DNA of 64,000 bases, from contig NZ_PXYI01000004.1 of assembly GCF_003012735.1 (NCBI RefSeq), forward strand, positions 1-64,000. The letters are read 5' to 3'. Within the stretch, counting starts at the first letter, position 1. Every line of letters starts with the position of its first letter. Under the pieces are notes generated by a model that was not told the origin of the DNA, did not search any database, and worked only from the letters and a program-made list of their open reading frames with translations. This document shows positions 8,152 to 17,893 of the stretch, one piece after another. Position numbers and translations under genes: made by a program. The DNA is from Allosphingosinicella deserti. GTDB taxonomy: Bacteria > Pseudomonadota > Alphaproteobacteria > Sphingomonadales > Sphingomonadaceae.

Positions 8152-9136
8152 TGCGCGGCCTGCGCGGTGCGTAGAAATAGACCAGCCAGAGCAGCAACAT
8201 GGTGAGGCCGATCGCGTAGCGAACGGCGTCTTCACGGATCAGCTGGCGGGCGAAGCCTTCGAGCAGGCCAGCGGCGATCAGCATGAACACGACCCCGACC
8301 ATGGCCGTCGCGGCGCCGCGGCCCACCATGCTCGCGGCGGCGAGCCGCGATGCAGCGCCCGGGAAGACCACGCTCCAGCCGATCCTCAGGCCGGCGGCAC
8401 CGGCAAGGGCGATCGCGAACAATTCGGTCGAGCCGTGGATGATCAGCCAGCCGCCGAGCTGCGGGCCTAGCCCGTGCCCGCCGTACAGGGCTAGGAAGGC
8501 GCCGAGCATTGCGCCAGTGTAGACGAGCAGCAAGGTGGTCGGAACGCCGAAGGCGAAGCCGAGCGCGAAGCAGAAGATCGCAACCTGGGCATTGTGGGTG
8601 AACAAATAGGTGGCGAAGAAGGCCAGACCGTCCTGGTCGGCGCCGGAATAGAGGCTTTCGCGCAGCTTTTCCCGACTGGCGCTGAAATCGCGCCCCGAGG
8701 CGAGGTCGCCTGGGACGAAGGCGTTGAAATATTCGGGTTGCGCGGAGACGAGCAGATAGCCTGCGATCGTGCCGACCAGCATCAGTGCCAGCGCGATCAG
8801 CGTTTCCCGGCCGAGGCCGCGAACCGCAGCCGGCCAGTCATGCACGAAGAATTGCCGCAGACGTGCACCCGGCGAGGTCCTGACGCCGTAGAGAAAGAAA
8901 TAGGCACGAGCACAGAGATGCTCGAGATAGGTGACGAGTTCCAGGTCCAGCGAGGTCTCTCGGGCTACCGACAGCGAGGAGAGGGCGCTGCGGTAGAGGA
9001 CCGGCAGCGCCATCAGATCATCGTCGGACAGCGCGCGCGGCGACTTCCTCTCGCAAAGGGAGACGAGCGCATCGAGCCGTCGCCATTCCTCCTCGCGTTC
9101 GGCACGAAGGCCGCGGAACTGGGCTGGAGCGTTCAC
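8144..9136 (-). CDS. Stage II sporulation protein M-like membrane protein (SpoIIM/DUF95)
   Basis: The 330-residue protein has a soluble N-terminal helical domain (about residues 1-105), then at least five hydrophobic segments. The typical SpoIIM region is FFATYLFTHNAQVAIFCFAL, followed by PTTLLLVYTGAMLGAFLALY. The organism does not sporulate. In Gram-negative bacteria these homologues sit beside MoxR and DUF58 genes, as here, and their role is unclear. The GTG start at 9136 overlaps the stop of the DUF58 gene by 4 bp (GTGA). Confidence 0.8.
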   Translation of the reverse strand: MNAPAQFRGLRAEREEEWRRLDALVSLCERKSPRALSDDDLMALPVLYRSALSSLSVARETSLDLELVTYLEHLCARAYFFLYGVRTSPGARLRQFFVHDWPAAVRGLGRETLIALALMLVGTIAGYLLVSAQPEYFNAFVPGDLASGRDFSASREKLRESLYSGADQDGLAFFATYLFTHNAQVAIFCFALGFAFGVPTTLLLVYTGAMLGAFLALYGGHGLGPQLGGWLIIHGSTELFAIALAGAAGLRIGWSVVFPGAASRLAAASMVGRGAATAMVGVVFMLIAAGLLEGFARQLIREDAVRYAIGLTMLLLWLVYFYAPRRPRNG

Positions 9137-10446
9137 AGGAGGTTCCTCTGCTTGACCTCTAGATAGGCATTGACCAGCGCCGGCCCCGCGCGATCGTGCG
9201 CCGCCTCGATGACGTGGACGCCAAGCCGCCTCAGTCGATTGACGACCAGGCGCCGCTGCCGGAGCAGAGCCGCCGCGGTGACCGCCCTGGTGACGTCCTC
9301 CGGTGCGTTCGGTTCGGCGGCGGCGAAGCCTTCGAGCTCCTCGTCGCGGAACAGGATGAACAGGACGAGGTGGCGCTTCAGCAGGGTACCGACTGCCGCG
9401 AGCATCAGTTCGGCGCTGACCGTGTCCGCAAAATCGGTGAAGATGACGATCAGCGAGCGTCGCTGCAGCCCGGTGGCGAGAGTCGCCAGCCCGAGCGTGT
9501 AATTGGTCTCCCGGTCGGAATATTCGACCGCCCCGGCGACCCGCTGCAGCAAGGCGAACGATCGTGCGCCGGAGACGGGCTTGGTCGAGACCCGCGGGTG
9601 GGAATCGAACCCGAACAGGCTGACGCGGTCACCGTCCTTCAACGCGACATAGGCGGTGAGCAGGGCGGCGGATACCGCGCGGTCGATCTTCGGCAGGCCG
9701 ACGAGCGGCTCGCACATCGTCCGTCCACTGTCGAGCGCGATGATGACATTGTTGTTGCGCTCGGTGCGGTACTCCTTGGCGAGCAATTTCCGATGCCGCG
9801 CCGACTGTTTCCAGTCAATCGCCCGCCGGTCCATGCCCTGCTGGAAATCGGCAAGCGAATCGAACTCCGCGCCTTCGCCGATCTGCATTCGTGCGGTGAG
9901 ACCGTGGAGCATGTCGCGGTGGCTGTAATCGGCCGAGCGCTCCCGCAGCGCACGAATGTCGGGAACGATCACGATCTCGTCGGTGACCGCCAGCTGGCGC
10001 TGCTTCCACACCAAGCCGAGCGGGCCGCGCCATCGCACCCAGACATGCTCGAAGCCGGCGACGCCGCGCCGGATCGCAACAAGGGGAATGATCGTCGTGC
10101 CCCGTCCATTCGCGATGGCGGCGTGGCTGCGCAGGCCGTTCGGCGCTTCGAGGAGATAGTGGCTGCCGATCGCGATTTCGCAGTCGGTCGGCGCCCCCTT
10201 GGCGAATGTCACTTGGATATCCACCGCGAGCTCCGATCCTGCCGCGGCGCTGCGGGGGCCGCCGACGGTCACCGCCACGTCCTTCGGTGCAGCGCCGAGC
10301 GCCGCGTCGAGGATCAGCAGGACGATCAGGAAGCCGAGAAACGCGAGACCGGCGACCCAGTAAGCCGGAGCGAGCACGCCGATCAGCAAGGCCACCGGCG
10401 CCGAGGCGCCGGCAACCACGATCGCGCGCGCGGACGGATAGATCAA
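9133..10446 (-). CDS. DUF58 domain-containing protein (vWA-like partner of MoxR)
   Basis: The 437-residue protein has two N-terminal membrane helices (about residues 8-50), a beta-rich region, then the DUF58 core [19 protein letters not shown] von Willebrand A-like domain follows with a partial MIDAS motif (ALDSGRTM). DUF58 proteins work with MoxR AAA+ ATPases, which probably remodel them or cofactor-loaded targets. The start is a TTG at 10446 whose last bases overlap the MoxR stop (TTGA), fitting the overlaps throughout this operon. Confidence 0.85.
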   Translation of the reverse strand: MIYPSARAIVVAGASAPVALLIGVLAPAYWVAGLAFLGFLIVLLILDAALGAAPKDVAVTVGGPRSAAAGSELAVDIQVTFAKGAPTDCEIAIGSHYLLEAPNGLRSHAAIANGRGTTIIPLVAIRRGVAGFEHVWVRWRGPLGLVWKQRQLAVTDEIVIVPDIRALRERSADYSHRDMLHGLTARMQIGEGAEFDSLADFQQGMDRRAIDWKQSARHRKLLAKEYRTERNNNVIIALDSGRTMCEPLVGLPKIDRAVSAALLTAYVALKDGDRVSLFGFDSHPRVSTKPVSGARSFALLQRVAGAVEYSDRETNYTLGLATLATGLQRRSLIVIFTDFADTVSAELMLAAVGTLLKRHLVLFILFRDEELEGFAAAEPNAPEDVTRAVTAAALLRQRRLVVNRLRRLGVHVIEAAHDRAGPALVNAYLEVKQRNLL

Positions 10447-11399
10447 CGCGGCGCCTCGACCGCTTCGAGCAGGCGATCGATCACCGTCTCGACCGGCCGC
10501 CCCTCGATCTCGGCCGCCGGGGAAAGGGCGACGCGGTGGCGGAGCACCGATGGCGCGAGCGCCTTCACGTCATCGGGAATCACGTAATCTCGGCCGTCGA
10601 GCGCGGCGCGCGCGCGCGCGGCACCGGCGAGCATCGCAGCCGCGCGCGGCGACGCGCCCGTCTCGAGATCCGGAGCTTCGCGTGTCGCCCGGACGAGGTT
10701 CACGACGTAGCTTGCGACCTCGTCGACCATCGGAATTGCCGCCACCGCGGCGACGGCGGCTGCGACCTCCTGGTTGGAGACCCTCGCCTCGATTCCCCAT
10801 TCCTCGGCTCGCGGCGCCCCGAAGCGAGCGCCGTGCTGGGCGACGATCTTTCGTTCCTGTTCCGCCGAGGGATAATCCATCTGGTGCTTGAACAGAAAGC
10901 GATCGAGCTGGGCTTCGGGAAGCGGGTAGACGCCCTGCTGCTCGATCGGATTCTGGGTGGCGACGACCATGAAGCGATCGGACAGTCGATGGGTGTCGCC
11001 GTCGATCGTCACCGCACGTTCCTGCATCGCTTCCAGCAGGGCCGCCTGGGTCTTCGGCGGCGTGCGGTTGATCTCGTCGGCGAGCAACAGCTCACAGAAG
11101 ATCGGACCGTGCGTCAGCGTGAACTGGCTCGTCTGGAAATTGAACAGATTGGAGCCGAGGATGTCGGCAGGCATCAGATCCGGCGTAAACTGGATTCGAC
11201 CGTAATCGAGGCCCAGCACCCGCGCGAAGCATTGGACGAGGAAGGTCTTGGCCGTTCCCGGAGGGCCTTCGAGCAGAACGTGCCCGGACGAGAACAAGGC
11301 GACGAGCAGCAGCTCGACCGCCTCTTCCTGACCGACGATCGCCTTCGCGATCTCGCCGCGGATCGTTCCGGCGAGGCTTCTGACGTCTTCTAGCTTCAC
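10443..11399 (-). CDS. MoxR family AAA+ ATPase
   Basis: This is an AAA+ chaperone-like ATPase of about 318 residues. Walker A is GPPGTAKT, Walker B is LLLADEINR, sensor 1 is ATQNP, and an arginine-rich C-terminal lid carries GASPRAA. MoxR proteins assist the assembly or metal loading of other complexes, usually with a vWA partner, here the downstream DUF58 protein. The GTG at 11399 gives a GTGA overlap with the DUF4350 gene and the usual N-terminus ([10 protein letters not shown]). An ATG at 11420 would add seven residues. Confidence 0.9.
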   Translation of the reverse strand: MKLEDVRSLAGTIRGEIAKAIVGQEEAVELLLVALFSSGHVLLEGPPGTAKTFLVQCFARVLGLDYGRIQFTPDLMPADILGSNLFNFQTSQFTLTHGPIFCELLLADEINRTPPKTQAALLEAMQERAVTIDGDTHRLSDRFMVVATQNPIEQQGVYPLPEAQLDRFLFKHQMDYPSAEQERKIVAQHGARFGAPRAEEWGIEARVSNQEVAAAVAAVAAIPMVDEVASYVVNLVRATREAPDLETGASPRAAAMLAGAARARAALDGRDYVIPDDVKALAPSVLRHRVALSPAAEIEGRPVETVIDRLLEAVEAPR

Positions 11400-12601
11400 G
11401 TGATCAAGTCCTTCTTCCATCGAAAGAGGGCGCGCGCGGCGGCGAGGAGCCGCGATCGATCCTCGGAGTTGCGCGCCTCCTCGGCGAGCGTGCTGAATGT
11501 GGGCTGGTCGTGCGGGGAGAGCCGGTCGAGATAGGCATCGAGCTCGCCGTCGCGAAGCGCGAGATGCGCTCCGCTGTCACGCGCCGCCGATTCGCGGATA
11601 AGCTCGGCATAGGCCGCGCCTGCGCTGTGCTCGCGGCGTGCGATCCGAAGCAGGGTGGCGCTGTTCTCGACCAGTGCGCTCTTGCCGAATGCGACGGCTC
11701 TTTTGTCCTGCGCCGCCGGCCCGAAGCGGAAGGCGCCGTGAAGACCGGCGAGCAGTGCTGCGACCACGAGGGCGAGCGTCAGCGGGAGGAATGGCTGCTC
11801 GAACGCCAGCTTGAGCGCGCTCGGCTTGCGGGCGAAGCCGTTGAGCGTCAGATCGAACACGATCCCCTCCGCCTCGGTTGCGTTGAGCGCGTCGAGCAGG
11901 GTCAGGGCCGCTTTGGCGCGTGCCGGATCGCGCATTGCCTGATTGTTGAGCAGATCGGGCTCCGCGAGCACGTAAAGCGGGGCGTCGCCGACGCGGCCGA
12001 GCAGGATGGCGCCCGATCGGGTGGTCACCAGCGGCTGGAGATCGTCCCCGCCGATGGTCTGCACCATAGCGGGTAGCGGGGCACGGAAATCGGGCATGAA
12101 GCCCTCGCCCCGCGCGCCGCCGGACGAAGGCTTTTGCGCGATCTTGAACCCGGGCTCGTCGTCGAGCATCCGCTCGACCAGGAAGCTCGGCAGGGTGCCT
12201 GCGCCCTTCACCCACCCGGGATGCTGGAGATCGGGTACGACCTGCCATTTGGGGAGCACGACCAGCGTCGGCTTGGCCGTCCTTTTTTCCAGCACCGCCT
12301 CGAGCGCTTCGTTGGTCGTATCAGGCTCGGCGGCGATCACCACGAGATCCTCGGTGTCGAGCATGTCGATCGAACGGGCCAGCTCGACTTCGCCGTCGCC
12401 GAGTGTGATCAGCTGGACGACTCCCTTGAAGCCGACGGCAGAAGCCGAAAGCGCATGCGCGCGCCCGTCCCGGCTGTTGCGCAAATCGCCGGCATAGGCG
12501 GTCAGCACCATGAACAGGGCGAACGCGACGAGCCCGGCGGTAATCAGGGCCGCGACCATTTTTGGATTGAAGACTGGGAGGGCCGCTGAAGCGCTCTTCA
12601 C
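11396..12601 (-). CDS. DUF4350 domain-containing membrane protein
   Basis: The 401-residue protein has an N-terminal membrane helix ([19 protein letters not shown]) and a large extracytoplasmic region resembling the DUF4350 Rossmann-like fold. A second helix lies at about residues 285-305 ([19 protein letters not shown]), with a cytoplasmic tail after it. Genes of this type are regularly found between DUF4129 and MoxR genes, as here. The GTG at 12601 overlaps the upstream gene's TGA (GTGA) and has GGAG 8 bases upstream. No enzymatic motif is recognised. Confidence 0.75.
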   Translation of the reverse strand: MKSASAALPVFNPKMVAALITAGLVAFALFMVLTAYAGDLRNSRDGRAHALSASAVGFKGVVQLITLGDGEVELARSIDMLDTEDLVVIAAEPDTTNEALEAVLEKRTAKPTLVVLPKWQVVPDLQHPGWVKGAGTLPSFLVERMLDDEPGFKIAQKPSSGGARGEGFMPDFRAPLPAMVQTIGGDDLQPLVTTRSGAILLGRVGDAPLYVLAEPDLLNNQAMRDPARAKAALTLLDALNATEAEGIVFDLTLNGFARKPSALKLAFEQPFLPLTLALVVAALLAGLHGAFRFGPAAQDKRAVAFGKSALVENSATLLRIARREHSAGAAYAELIRESAARDSGAHLALRDGELDAYLDRLSPHDQPTFSTLAEEARNSEDRSRLLAAARALFRWKKDLIT

Positions 12602-13248
12602 TTCTTCCACTCCGGCGCGAATGCGAATTCCTCGTAAGATGCACGGCAGAGCGTCCAATCCTGTGCGTCGAGGGTGCGTCCTCCGAACAGACTGCGCTCC
12701 ACTGCCATGACGATGCGGGAAAAGGCGGTGCGGGGGGCCGCGGGGATCTGGGGTGCCCCGGCAATGTCGCGGCTGGTCAGCGCGGGTCGCACGATCTTGG
12801 GGCGCTTGCGCTCGATTTCCTCGATGCTTCTGAACAGCAACAGGTGCGCAGCCTCACCGAACCTTCCGGATGCGGCGAGCGAATCCGCTTCGGCAAGCAG
12901 CGCGCGCGCCGGCGCTTCGTCGGGGCGCCAGGCATCGCTCGCCGGCCCCGGCTCCGCGTTGCGACGACGCTTCAGGAAAGCGAGGCCGCCGCCTTCGATC
13001 CAGCGAAACAGCCAATAGAGAATGGAAAGCACCACGATTGCGAGAACGATCCAGAAGATGGCCTTGAAGACCGGTCCGCCATTCTCGAGCAATTCGGCAA
13101 GCCACCGCAGCCAGGCCGGAGGCTCGGGCGGCACGAATTCCGGCAGATCGAACTGGATCGAACTGTCGGTGCGAAGCTTCGCATGCGCCTCTGCGAAGCG
13201 CGCAGGGTCGCCGGCCGCCGTCCATTCCTGTTCCGCTGAATCCGCCAA
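12598..13248 (-). CDS. DUF4129 domain-containing protein
   Basis: The protein has one central transmembrane helix (AIFWIVLAIVVLSILYWLF) and a C-terminal cytoplasmic DUF4129 domain that includes ALLAEADSLAASGRFGEAAHLL and the SIEEIERKRP region. DUF4129 is found at the end of membrane transglutaminase-like proteins and as separate genes in MoxR clusters. It is the first gene of the minus-strand operon. The start is uncertain: TTG at 13248 has AGGGGG upstream and gives about 216 residues, whereas ATG at 13392 would overlap the divergent gene. Confidence 0.65.
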   Translation of the reverse strand: MADSAEQEWTAAGDPARFAEAHAKLRTDSSIQFDLPEFVPPEPPAWLRWLAELLENGGPVFKAIFWIVLAIVVLSILYWLFRWIEGGGLAFLKRRRNAEPGPASDAWRPDEAPARALLAEADSLAASGRFGEAAHLLLFRSIEEIERKRPKIVRPALTSRDIAGAPQIPAAPRTAFSRIVMAVERSLFGGRTLDAQDWTLCRASYEEFAFAPEWKK

Positions 13249-13385
13249 ACCACGCCCCCTGCGGGCGATGTAAGCGGGTCTGCCCGCCGCGTGCAAGCGC
13301 AAGCGACGAGAGGGCGGCCGGCGCTGTGCCGATCTGGACAAAGCGGGTGCCACGGCTAAGCTGCGGGGCAACACGGAGGGGAATG

Positions 13386-14132
13386 ATGGCAAGTCTGGCG
13401 CATCAGCAGAAAATCGACATTGGCCGGGTGATTCAGGGCGGGGTCAGCGCCGTCGGCGCGAACGCACCGATGTATCTGCTCGCGGCGCTGGTGCTCGCCG
13501 GCGTTCCAACCTTCCTTGTGCAGTATTTCTTCGTGACGGGGATTCAATCGTTCAACACGACGACGATCGTCCTGATGGTGGTGTCGGTTTTCGTGACATT
13601 GTTCGGGACCTATTTGCTTCAGGCGGCGATGGTTCGCTCCTCCATTCTCGTGCTGAGCGGACGGGACGCCGACATCGGTGGCAGCCTGGGCGTCGCGCTT
13701 CGCCTGGTGCTGCCGATGATCGGCCTTGCGATCGTGACGACGTTCGGGGTGGCGCTCGGCATGATGCTTCTGATCGTGCCGGGGATCATGCTCTATGTAG
13801 CGTGGGCCGTTGCCGTTCCCGTGTTGATCGAGGAGAAACGCGGCGTGTTCGGCAGCCTCGGCCGAAGCGCCGAGCTGACCAAGGGCTCACGATGGGCGAT
13901 CTTCGGGCTGCTGGTCGTTTACGTCATCGTGGCCAGCGTGATCGGAGGGGTATTCGGCGCATTCGGTCCGACCAATCCGTTCGAGGCTTCCTTTGCATTC
14001 GCACTGGTCAACGCTCTATCCTCGACCGTGACCAGTCTCATTGCCGCGGCCATGCTCGCGAGCCTCTATGTCGAGCTCCGAACGGCCAAGGAAGGCGCGA
14101 CCTCGGACGGGCTGGCGGCGATCTTCGCCTGA
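13386..14132 (+). CDS. Hypothetical integral membrane protein (GDPD membrane-domain-like)
   Basis: The roughly 248-residue protein has about six hydrophobic segments with glycine- and alanine-rich helices, including LLAALVLAGVPTFLVQYFF, TIVLMVVSVFVTLFGTYLL and MMLLIVPGIMLYVAWAVAVPVL. The stretch VLIEEKRGVFGSLGRSAELTKGSRW resembles the central loop of the membrane domain found beside glycerophosphodiesterases and in the YciC-like family. GGAGGGG precedes two adjacent ATGs (13383 and 13386); the second has better spacing. Its role is unknown. Confidence 0.75.
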   Translation: MASLAHQQKIDIGRVIQGGVSAVGANAPMYLLAALVLAGVPTFLVQYFFVTGIQSFNTTTIVLMVVSVFVTLFGTYLLQAAMVRSSILVLSGRDADIGGSLGVALRLVLPMIGLAIVTTFGVALGMMLLIVPGIMLYVAWAVAVPVLIEEKRGVFGSLGRSAELTKGSRWAIFGLLVVYVIVASVIGGVFGAFGPTNPFEASFAFALVNALSSTVTSLIAAAMLASLYVELRTAKEGATSDGLAAIFA

Positions 14133-14182
14133 TTTTGGCCGTGCCCGACGCAACCGGATCGGCCGAGAAACGTCCCTGCTGA

Positions 14183-15628
14183 ATGCGTTCGACAATCGGC
14201 CTGTTCACCCTTGCGTCCCTCCTTCTTGCCGGCTGCGGAGGCCCGGATGCGTCCGGGCCGGCCGTGACCGGGGAGGATCGCGCCGCCGCGGCCGAGCAGC
14301 ATGCCCAACTGCTTGCCGAATTCGGCGGCGCCTATCAGGGTGACGAGAGCGTCTATTTGACGCGGCTCGGCGGGAAGATCGCGGCGGCCGCGGGCCTTGA
14401 GGGACAGTGCACCTTCACTCTCGTCAACACCGACGTGGTCAACGCATTCGCCGTGCCCGGCTGCTACATCTACGTGACCCGCGGACTGATGGCGATCGTC
14501 GGCAGCGAGGGCGAACTCGCCTCGGTATTGGCGCACGAGGTCGGCCACATCGTCGGCCAGCACAGCAAGCGCCAGCAGAAAAGGTCGCTGTGGCGCGGGC
14601 TCGGCGTGCTTGCGGTGCAGGTGCTGACCGGATCGGAGCGGCTGACCCGCATCGCCGGCAACGCCGCGACCTTCTTCACGTTGCGCTATTCGCGGGCCCA
14701 GGAATATCAGGCGGACGATCTCGGCCTCGGCTTCCTTCGCTCCGCCGGCTACGATCCCTACGCGGCCTCCGACATGCTGGGTGCGCTCTCGCGGCAGGAG
14801 CAGTTTCTGGCCGCGACCAAAGGCCGGGACGAGGCGAAGAGCATTCCGGAATGGGCACGGACCCACCCGCTTACCGGCAGCCGCGTGGAACGCGCGCGGC
14901 AAGCCGCAGCGGCGACTGGCGCGCAGCCCGACGCCCTGCCGGAATATGAAGACCGGTATCTGCAGGCGCTCGACGGCCTCCTCTACGGCGACGATCCGCA
15001 GCAGGGTTTCGTCCTTGGCCGGCGATTCGCCCATCCGGTGATGCGGATCGGGTTCGAGGCTCCGGCGGGCTTCACGCTTACCAACAGCCCGCAGGCGATC
15101 CTGATCGAAGGGCCGGACGGATTGCGCGGAGAGTTCGGCGGCGGCCGGGTTCCGGAAGGGGGGCTTCAGGCTTATGCCGAAGCCCTGTTGCGCCAGCTGC
15201 TCGGCGATGCGCCCGTGCGCGTCGGCGATGGCCGGGCGGCGCGGGTGAACGGCGTCGACGCGCTGTTCGTGCCGGCCGCCGTGTCGACCGAAAATGGCGA
15301 GATCCCGCTGTCGATCGCCGTCTACCAGGCGTCTGGCGGCAATGCCTATCACTTCGCGATGGTGTCGAACTCGGCGGGCGGCTCGGCGGACGCGCTGGAT
15401 CCGCTGTTCCGCTCCTTCCACCTGCTCTCGGCGGAGGAAGCCCGCCGCCTGCGGCCGCGGCGGATCAGGGTGGCCGAGGTCGGTCCGGGAGACACGATCG
15501 CCTCGCTTGCCGGACGCATGGCGGACACCAACCAGCGCGCCTTGTTCCTGTTTCTCAACGATCGCGCGCCGGACCAGCCCGTGCGGCCGGGCGAGAAGGT
15601 CAAGATCGTAAGCTTCGCCGAGCGGTGA
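14183..15628 (+). CDS. M48 family metalloprotease lipoprotein (BepA/LoiP-like)
   Basis: This is an envelope zinc peptidase of 481 residues. It starts with a lipoprotein signal ending in LAGC (Cys18). The zinc motif HEVGH is at residues 118-122, and the third ligand is in the downstream glutamate helix EYQADDLG. The C-terminal 60 residues (PGDTIASLAGRM to EKVKI) look like a LysM-type or SH3-like module. BepA-type proteases take part in outer-membrane protein quality control. It follows the membrane-protein gene by 50 bp and converges with the DUF3008 gene. Confidence 0.88.
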   Translation: MRSTIGLFTLASLLLAGCGGPDASGPAVTGEDRAAAAEQHAQLLAEFGGAYQGDESVYLTRLGGKIAAAAGLEGQCTFTLVNTDVVNAFAVPGCYIYVTRGLMAIVGSEGELASVLAHEVGHIVGQHSKRQQKRSLWRGLGVLAVQVLTGSERLTRIAGNAATFFTLRYSRAQEYQADDLGLGFLRSAGYDPYAASDMLGALSRQEQFLAATKGRDEAKSIPEWARTHPLTGSRVERARQAAAATGAQPDALPEYEDRYLQALDGLLYGDDPQQGFVLGRRFAHPVMRIGFEAPAGFTLTNSPQAILIEGPDGLRGEFGGGRVPEGGLQAYAEALLRQLLGDAPVRVGDGRAARVNGVDALFVPAAVSTENGEIPLSIAVYQASGGNAYHFAMVSNSAGGSADALDPLFRSFHLLSAEEARRLRPRRIRVAEVGPGDTIASLAGRMADTNQRALFLFLNDRAPDQPVRPGEKVKIVSFAER

Positions 15629-15646
15629 TAGGTTGTCAGGCTGCCC

Positions 15647-15829
15647 TCAGCCGACGTGCTCGGGCTTGCCCTTGCGCTTGGTGGAGGCGAGTTCTTCCAG
15701 CTGAGCCTCGCTCATCGATCCGGCCATGCCCTTAGATGCGCCCTTGAGCTTGCTCTTGGGCGTGTCGCCGCGCTTGGCCGAAAGTGCGGCTCCGGCGGCC
15801 TTTTGCTGCGCTTTCGATTTGGCAGGCAC
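15647..15829 (-). CDS. DUF3008 family small basic protein
   Basis: The 60-residue Lys-, Ser- and Ala-rich protein reads PAKSKAQQKAAGAALSAKRG near its start and ends ASTKRKGKPEHVG. This matches the DUF3008 family of small, probably disordered proteins in alphaproteobacteria. The GTG at 15829 is preceded by GAGGAG at good spacing. A GGAACC/GGTTCC palindrome upstream (15859-15886) may be a general-stress promoter. The function is unknown; the composition would suit nucleic-acid binding or a stress protein. Confidence 0.75.
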   Translation of the reverse strand: MPAKSKAQQKAAGAALSAKRGDTPKSKLKGASKGMAGSMSEAQLEELASTKRKGKPEHVG

Positions 15830-15858
15830 CGGTGACTCCTCTAACGGCACTCCCAACC

Positions 15859-15886
15859 GGAACCGACGCGCCCGACGCGCGGTTCC
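15859..15886. promoter_or_regulatory. Palindromic GGAACCG-N14-CGGTTCC element (EcfG-type promoter candidate)
   Basis: Perfect 7-bp arms GGAACCG (15859-15865) and CGGTTCC (15880-15886) are separated by 14 bp. Read in either direction this gives GGAAC, 17 bp, GGTT, close to the alphaproteobacterial general-stress sigma factor EcfG consensus (GGAAC-N16/17-CGTT). It lies between the divergent DUF3008 and pgl genes, so it could serve both. An operator for a dimeric regulator is the alternative. Confidence 0.4.
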
Positions 15887-15912
15887 TTCGACACGATCCC
15901 AGCGGAGGAACA

Positions 15913-16626
15913 ATGGACGAGATCGAATGGTGGGAGTTCGACTCCGCCAAGGACATGGCCGAGCAGGTTGCCGGTGACATCGGCTTCGTGATCGAAAGCG
16001 CGCTCGAGGCGCACAAGGGCGCGCGCCTGGCCGTGCCCGGCGGCTCGACCCCGGATCTGATCTATGCCGAGCTGCTCAAGCGCAAGGACATCGACTGGAC
16101 CAAGGTTACGCTGATCCCGACCGACGATCGGCTGGTGAAGCTCGATGACGGTCTCAGCAACTACGGCAAGCTCGAGGGCTTCTTCGGCGCGAGGAAGGCC
16201 GACATCGTCAGCCTGATTGACGAAGCGGCACTGGAAAATCCGCAGGAAGCGGGCCGGCTTGCCGATGCGCGTCTTTCGCTGCTGCAATGGCCGCTCGATC
16301 TCGCCTGCCTCGGAATGGGTGCCGACGGCCACACCGCCAGCATCTTCCCGGGCCCCGATTTCGATGCGGCGGTGAACGGCCCCCGCACCCGCCGTGCGAT
16401 CGGCGTGCGTCCCGATCCGCTGCCGGACGCGGCACCGGTCCCGCGGGTCACGTTGACCGCGCCGGCGCTCGCCTCGGCGCGTACCGTGATGATCGTGATC
16501 TCCGGTGCCGAGAAGCGGCGCGTCCTGGAGCAGGCGCTGAAGGAAGGGCCGCTTTCCTCTTATCCGATCGGCCGCGTCGTCTCGGCGATGGACGTTCCGA
16601 TCGACATCTACTGGAGCGCAGAATGA
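15913..16626 (+). CDS. pgl: 6-phosphogluconolactonase
   Basis: The enzyme hydrolyses 6-phosphogluconolactone to 6-phosphogluconate in the pentose phosphate and Entner-Doudoroff routes. The 237-residue protein is of the DevB/SOL type, with the sugar-phosphate isomerase fold motifs VPGGSTPDLIYAELL, PTDDRLVKLDDGLSNYG and GMGADGHTASIFPG. The ATG at 15913 has GGAGGA upstream and gives the start MDEIEWWEF. Other Entner-Doudoroff genes such as zwf or edd are not in the window. The palindromic element 27 bp upstream may contribute to its expression. Confidence 0.93.
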   Translation: MDEIEWWEFDSAKDMAEQVAGDIGFVIESALEAHKGARLAVPGGSTPDLIYAELLKRKDIDWTKVTLIPTDDRLVKLDDGLSNYGKLEGFFGARKADIVSLIDEAALENPQEAGRLADARLSLLQWPLDLACLGMGADGHTASIFPGPDFDAAVNGPRTRRAIGVRPDPLPDAAPVPRVTLTAPALASARTVMIVISGAEKRRVLEQALKEGPLSSYPIGRVVSAMDVPIDIYWSAE

Positions 16627-16642
16627 CGGCGCTTGCGGGGGC

Positions 16643-17890
16643 TCAGACGAGCTCCCGCACCCCTACTTCCTCGTAGAGCGCGGCCCGCGCCTGTTCGAGC
16701 TGTGCCCACATAGCGGGATCGAGCAGGTTCTCCGGCGTGATCGCCTCCGGCCACTCCTGCGCAATGACGGCGCCGATCCGGTCGAGCCTCGCTTCGTCGA
16801 CCAGGAAGCGCGGATCCACCCGTTCGGGCTCAGCGACGACCCGCAGGCGCAGGCAGGCGGGCCCGCCGCCATTGGCCATCGACTGGCGCACATCGACCAC
16901 GAAGATCTGCCGGATCGGTCCGTTGCCGGCGACATGCGCCTGCAGCCAGCTCCAGACCGACGGTGTGTCGCGCGCTTCGTCCGGGAGGATCATGCCCATG
17001 CCGCCGACGGGCAAGGTCACCAATTGCGCGTTGAACAGGTAGGATCGGATCGCGTCCTCAAGGCTCACGGCGCTGGCCGGCACCTCGACGATCTCGACCT
17101 CCGGCGCCAACCGCTTCAGCTCGGCATAGAAGACCGGGCCATTCTCGAACGCCTGCTCGTGGGTGAACAGGACATTCTCGTTGGCCACGGCGACCACGTC
17201 GTTGTGGAAGGCGCCGGCGGCGATCGCCGCCTCCGACTGGCAGACGAACAGGGTTCGATCGGGATCGAGGCGATGCAGGCGGGCGATCGCCCGACTGGCT
17301 TCCTCATGTTGGCGCACCGGGTAGACCCCGCCGCGCTGCCCGTAGACGAAGACCTCGACACCCGGGGCGTCGTGCGATGCGCACAGGCGCATGTGGTTGG
17401 CAGCGCCTTCGTCGCCAAAGGTTGCGGGCACCGGCGCATGGACGGCGAACCGCGTGTCGTCGGCGAAGGCCAGCCGGAGCTGCGCCAGCGTCTCCGGCCA
17501 TTCGTGGCTGCGATGCGCCATCGTCCGCAGGTTCGCAGCGGTGAGGTGGCAGCGGCCGTCCGCGCAATCGGGGGCAGGCGAGACGGTCGCGGCATTGGCC
17601 GCCCACATCGCCGAGGCTGAGAAGGCGGCCGGGCGGAGCGAGGCAGGCACTGCCTCCACGCCGGTGCCGAGCTCCGCCAGCCAGGCACGATCCGGACGGC
17701 GGTGCGGCAGCAGGAGGCCCTGTGGAAGGCCGAGGCGGAGGTTGTGGCGCATCTTCTCGAGCCCTTGCAACGCCGCGGCACGGGGATGCGAGACCAGCCC
17801 CTTGTTGCTGGCGGAGGCAACGTTGCCGAGGCTGAGGCCGGCATAATTGTGGCTCGGCCCGATGATGCCGTCGAAGTTGATCTCCCGCAT
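16643..17890 (-). CDS. astB: N-succinylarginine dihydrolase
   Basis: AstB converts N2-succinylarginine to succinylornithine, CO2 and two ammonia, the second step of the arginine succinyltransferase (AST) pathway. The 415-residue protein starts INFDGIIGPSHNYAGLSLGN, which is characteristic of the family. The catalytic cysteine region is MANGGGPACLRLRV near the C-terminus. It starts 3 bp after the astA stop, so the two are co-transcribed. It is about 30 residues shorter than the E. coli enzyme. Confidence 0.93.
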   Translation of the reverse strand: MREINFDGIIGPSHNYAGLSLGNVASASNKGLVSHPRAAALQGLEKMRHNLRLGLPQGLLLPHRRPDRAWLAELGTGVEAVPASLRPAAFSASAMWAANAATVSPAPDCADGRCHLTAANLRTMAHRSHEWPETLAQLRLAFADDTRFAVHAPVPATFGDEGAANHMRLCASHDAPGVEVFVYGQRGGVYPVRQHEEASRAIARLHRLDPDRTLFVCQSEAAIAAGAFHNDVVAVANENVLFTHEQAFENGPVFYAELKRLAPEVEIVEVPASAVSLEDAIRSYLFNAQLVTLPVGGMGMILPDEARDTPSVWSWLQAHVAGNGPIRQIFVVDVRQSMANGGGPACLRLRVVAEPERVDPRFLVDEARLDRIGAVIAQEWPEAITPENLLDPAMWAQLEQARAALYEEVGVRELV

Positions 17891-17893
17891 CGC

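Noticed and set aside
9196-10587. Long plus-strand open frame opposite the DUF58 gene
   Set aside because: It is a GC-driven shadow of the real minus-strand gene. It has no recognisable domain, and the opposite strand shows DUF58 motifs and coupled starts.
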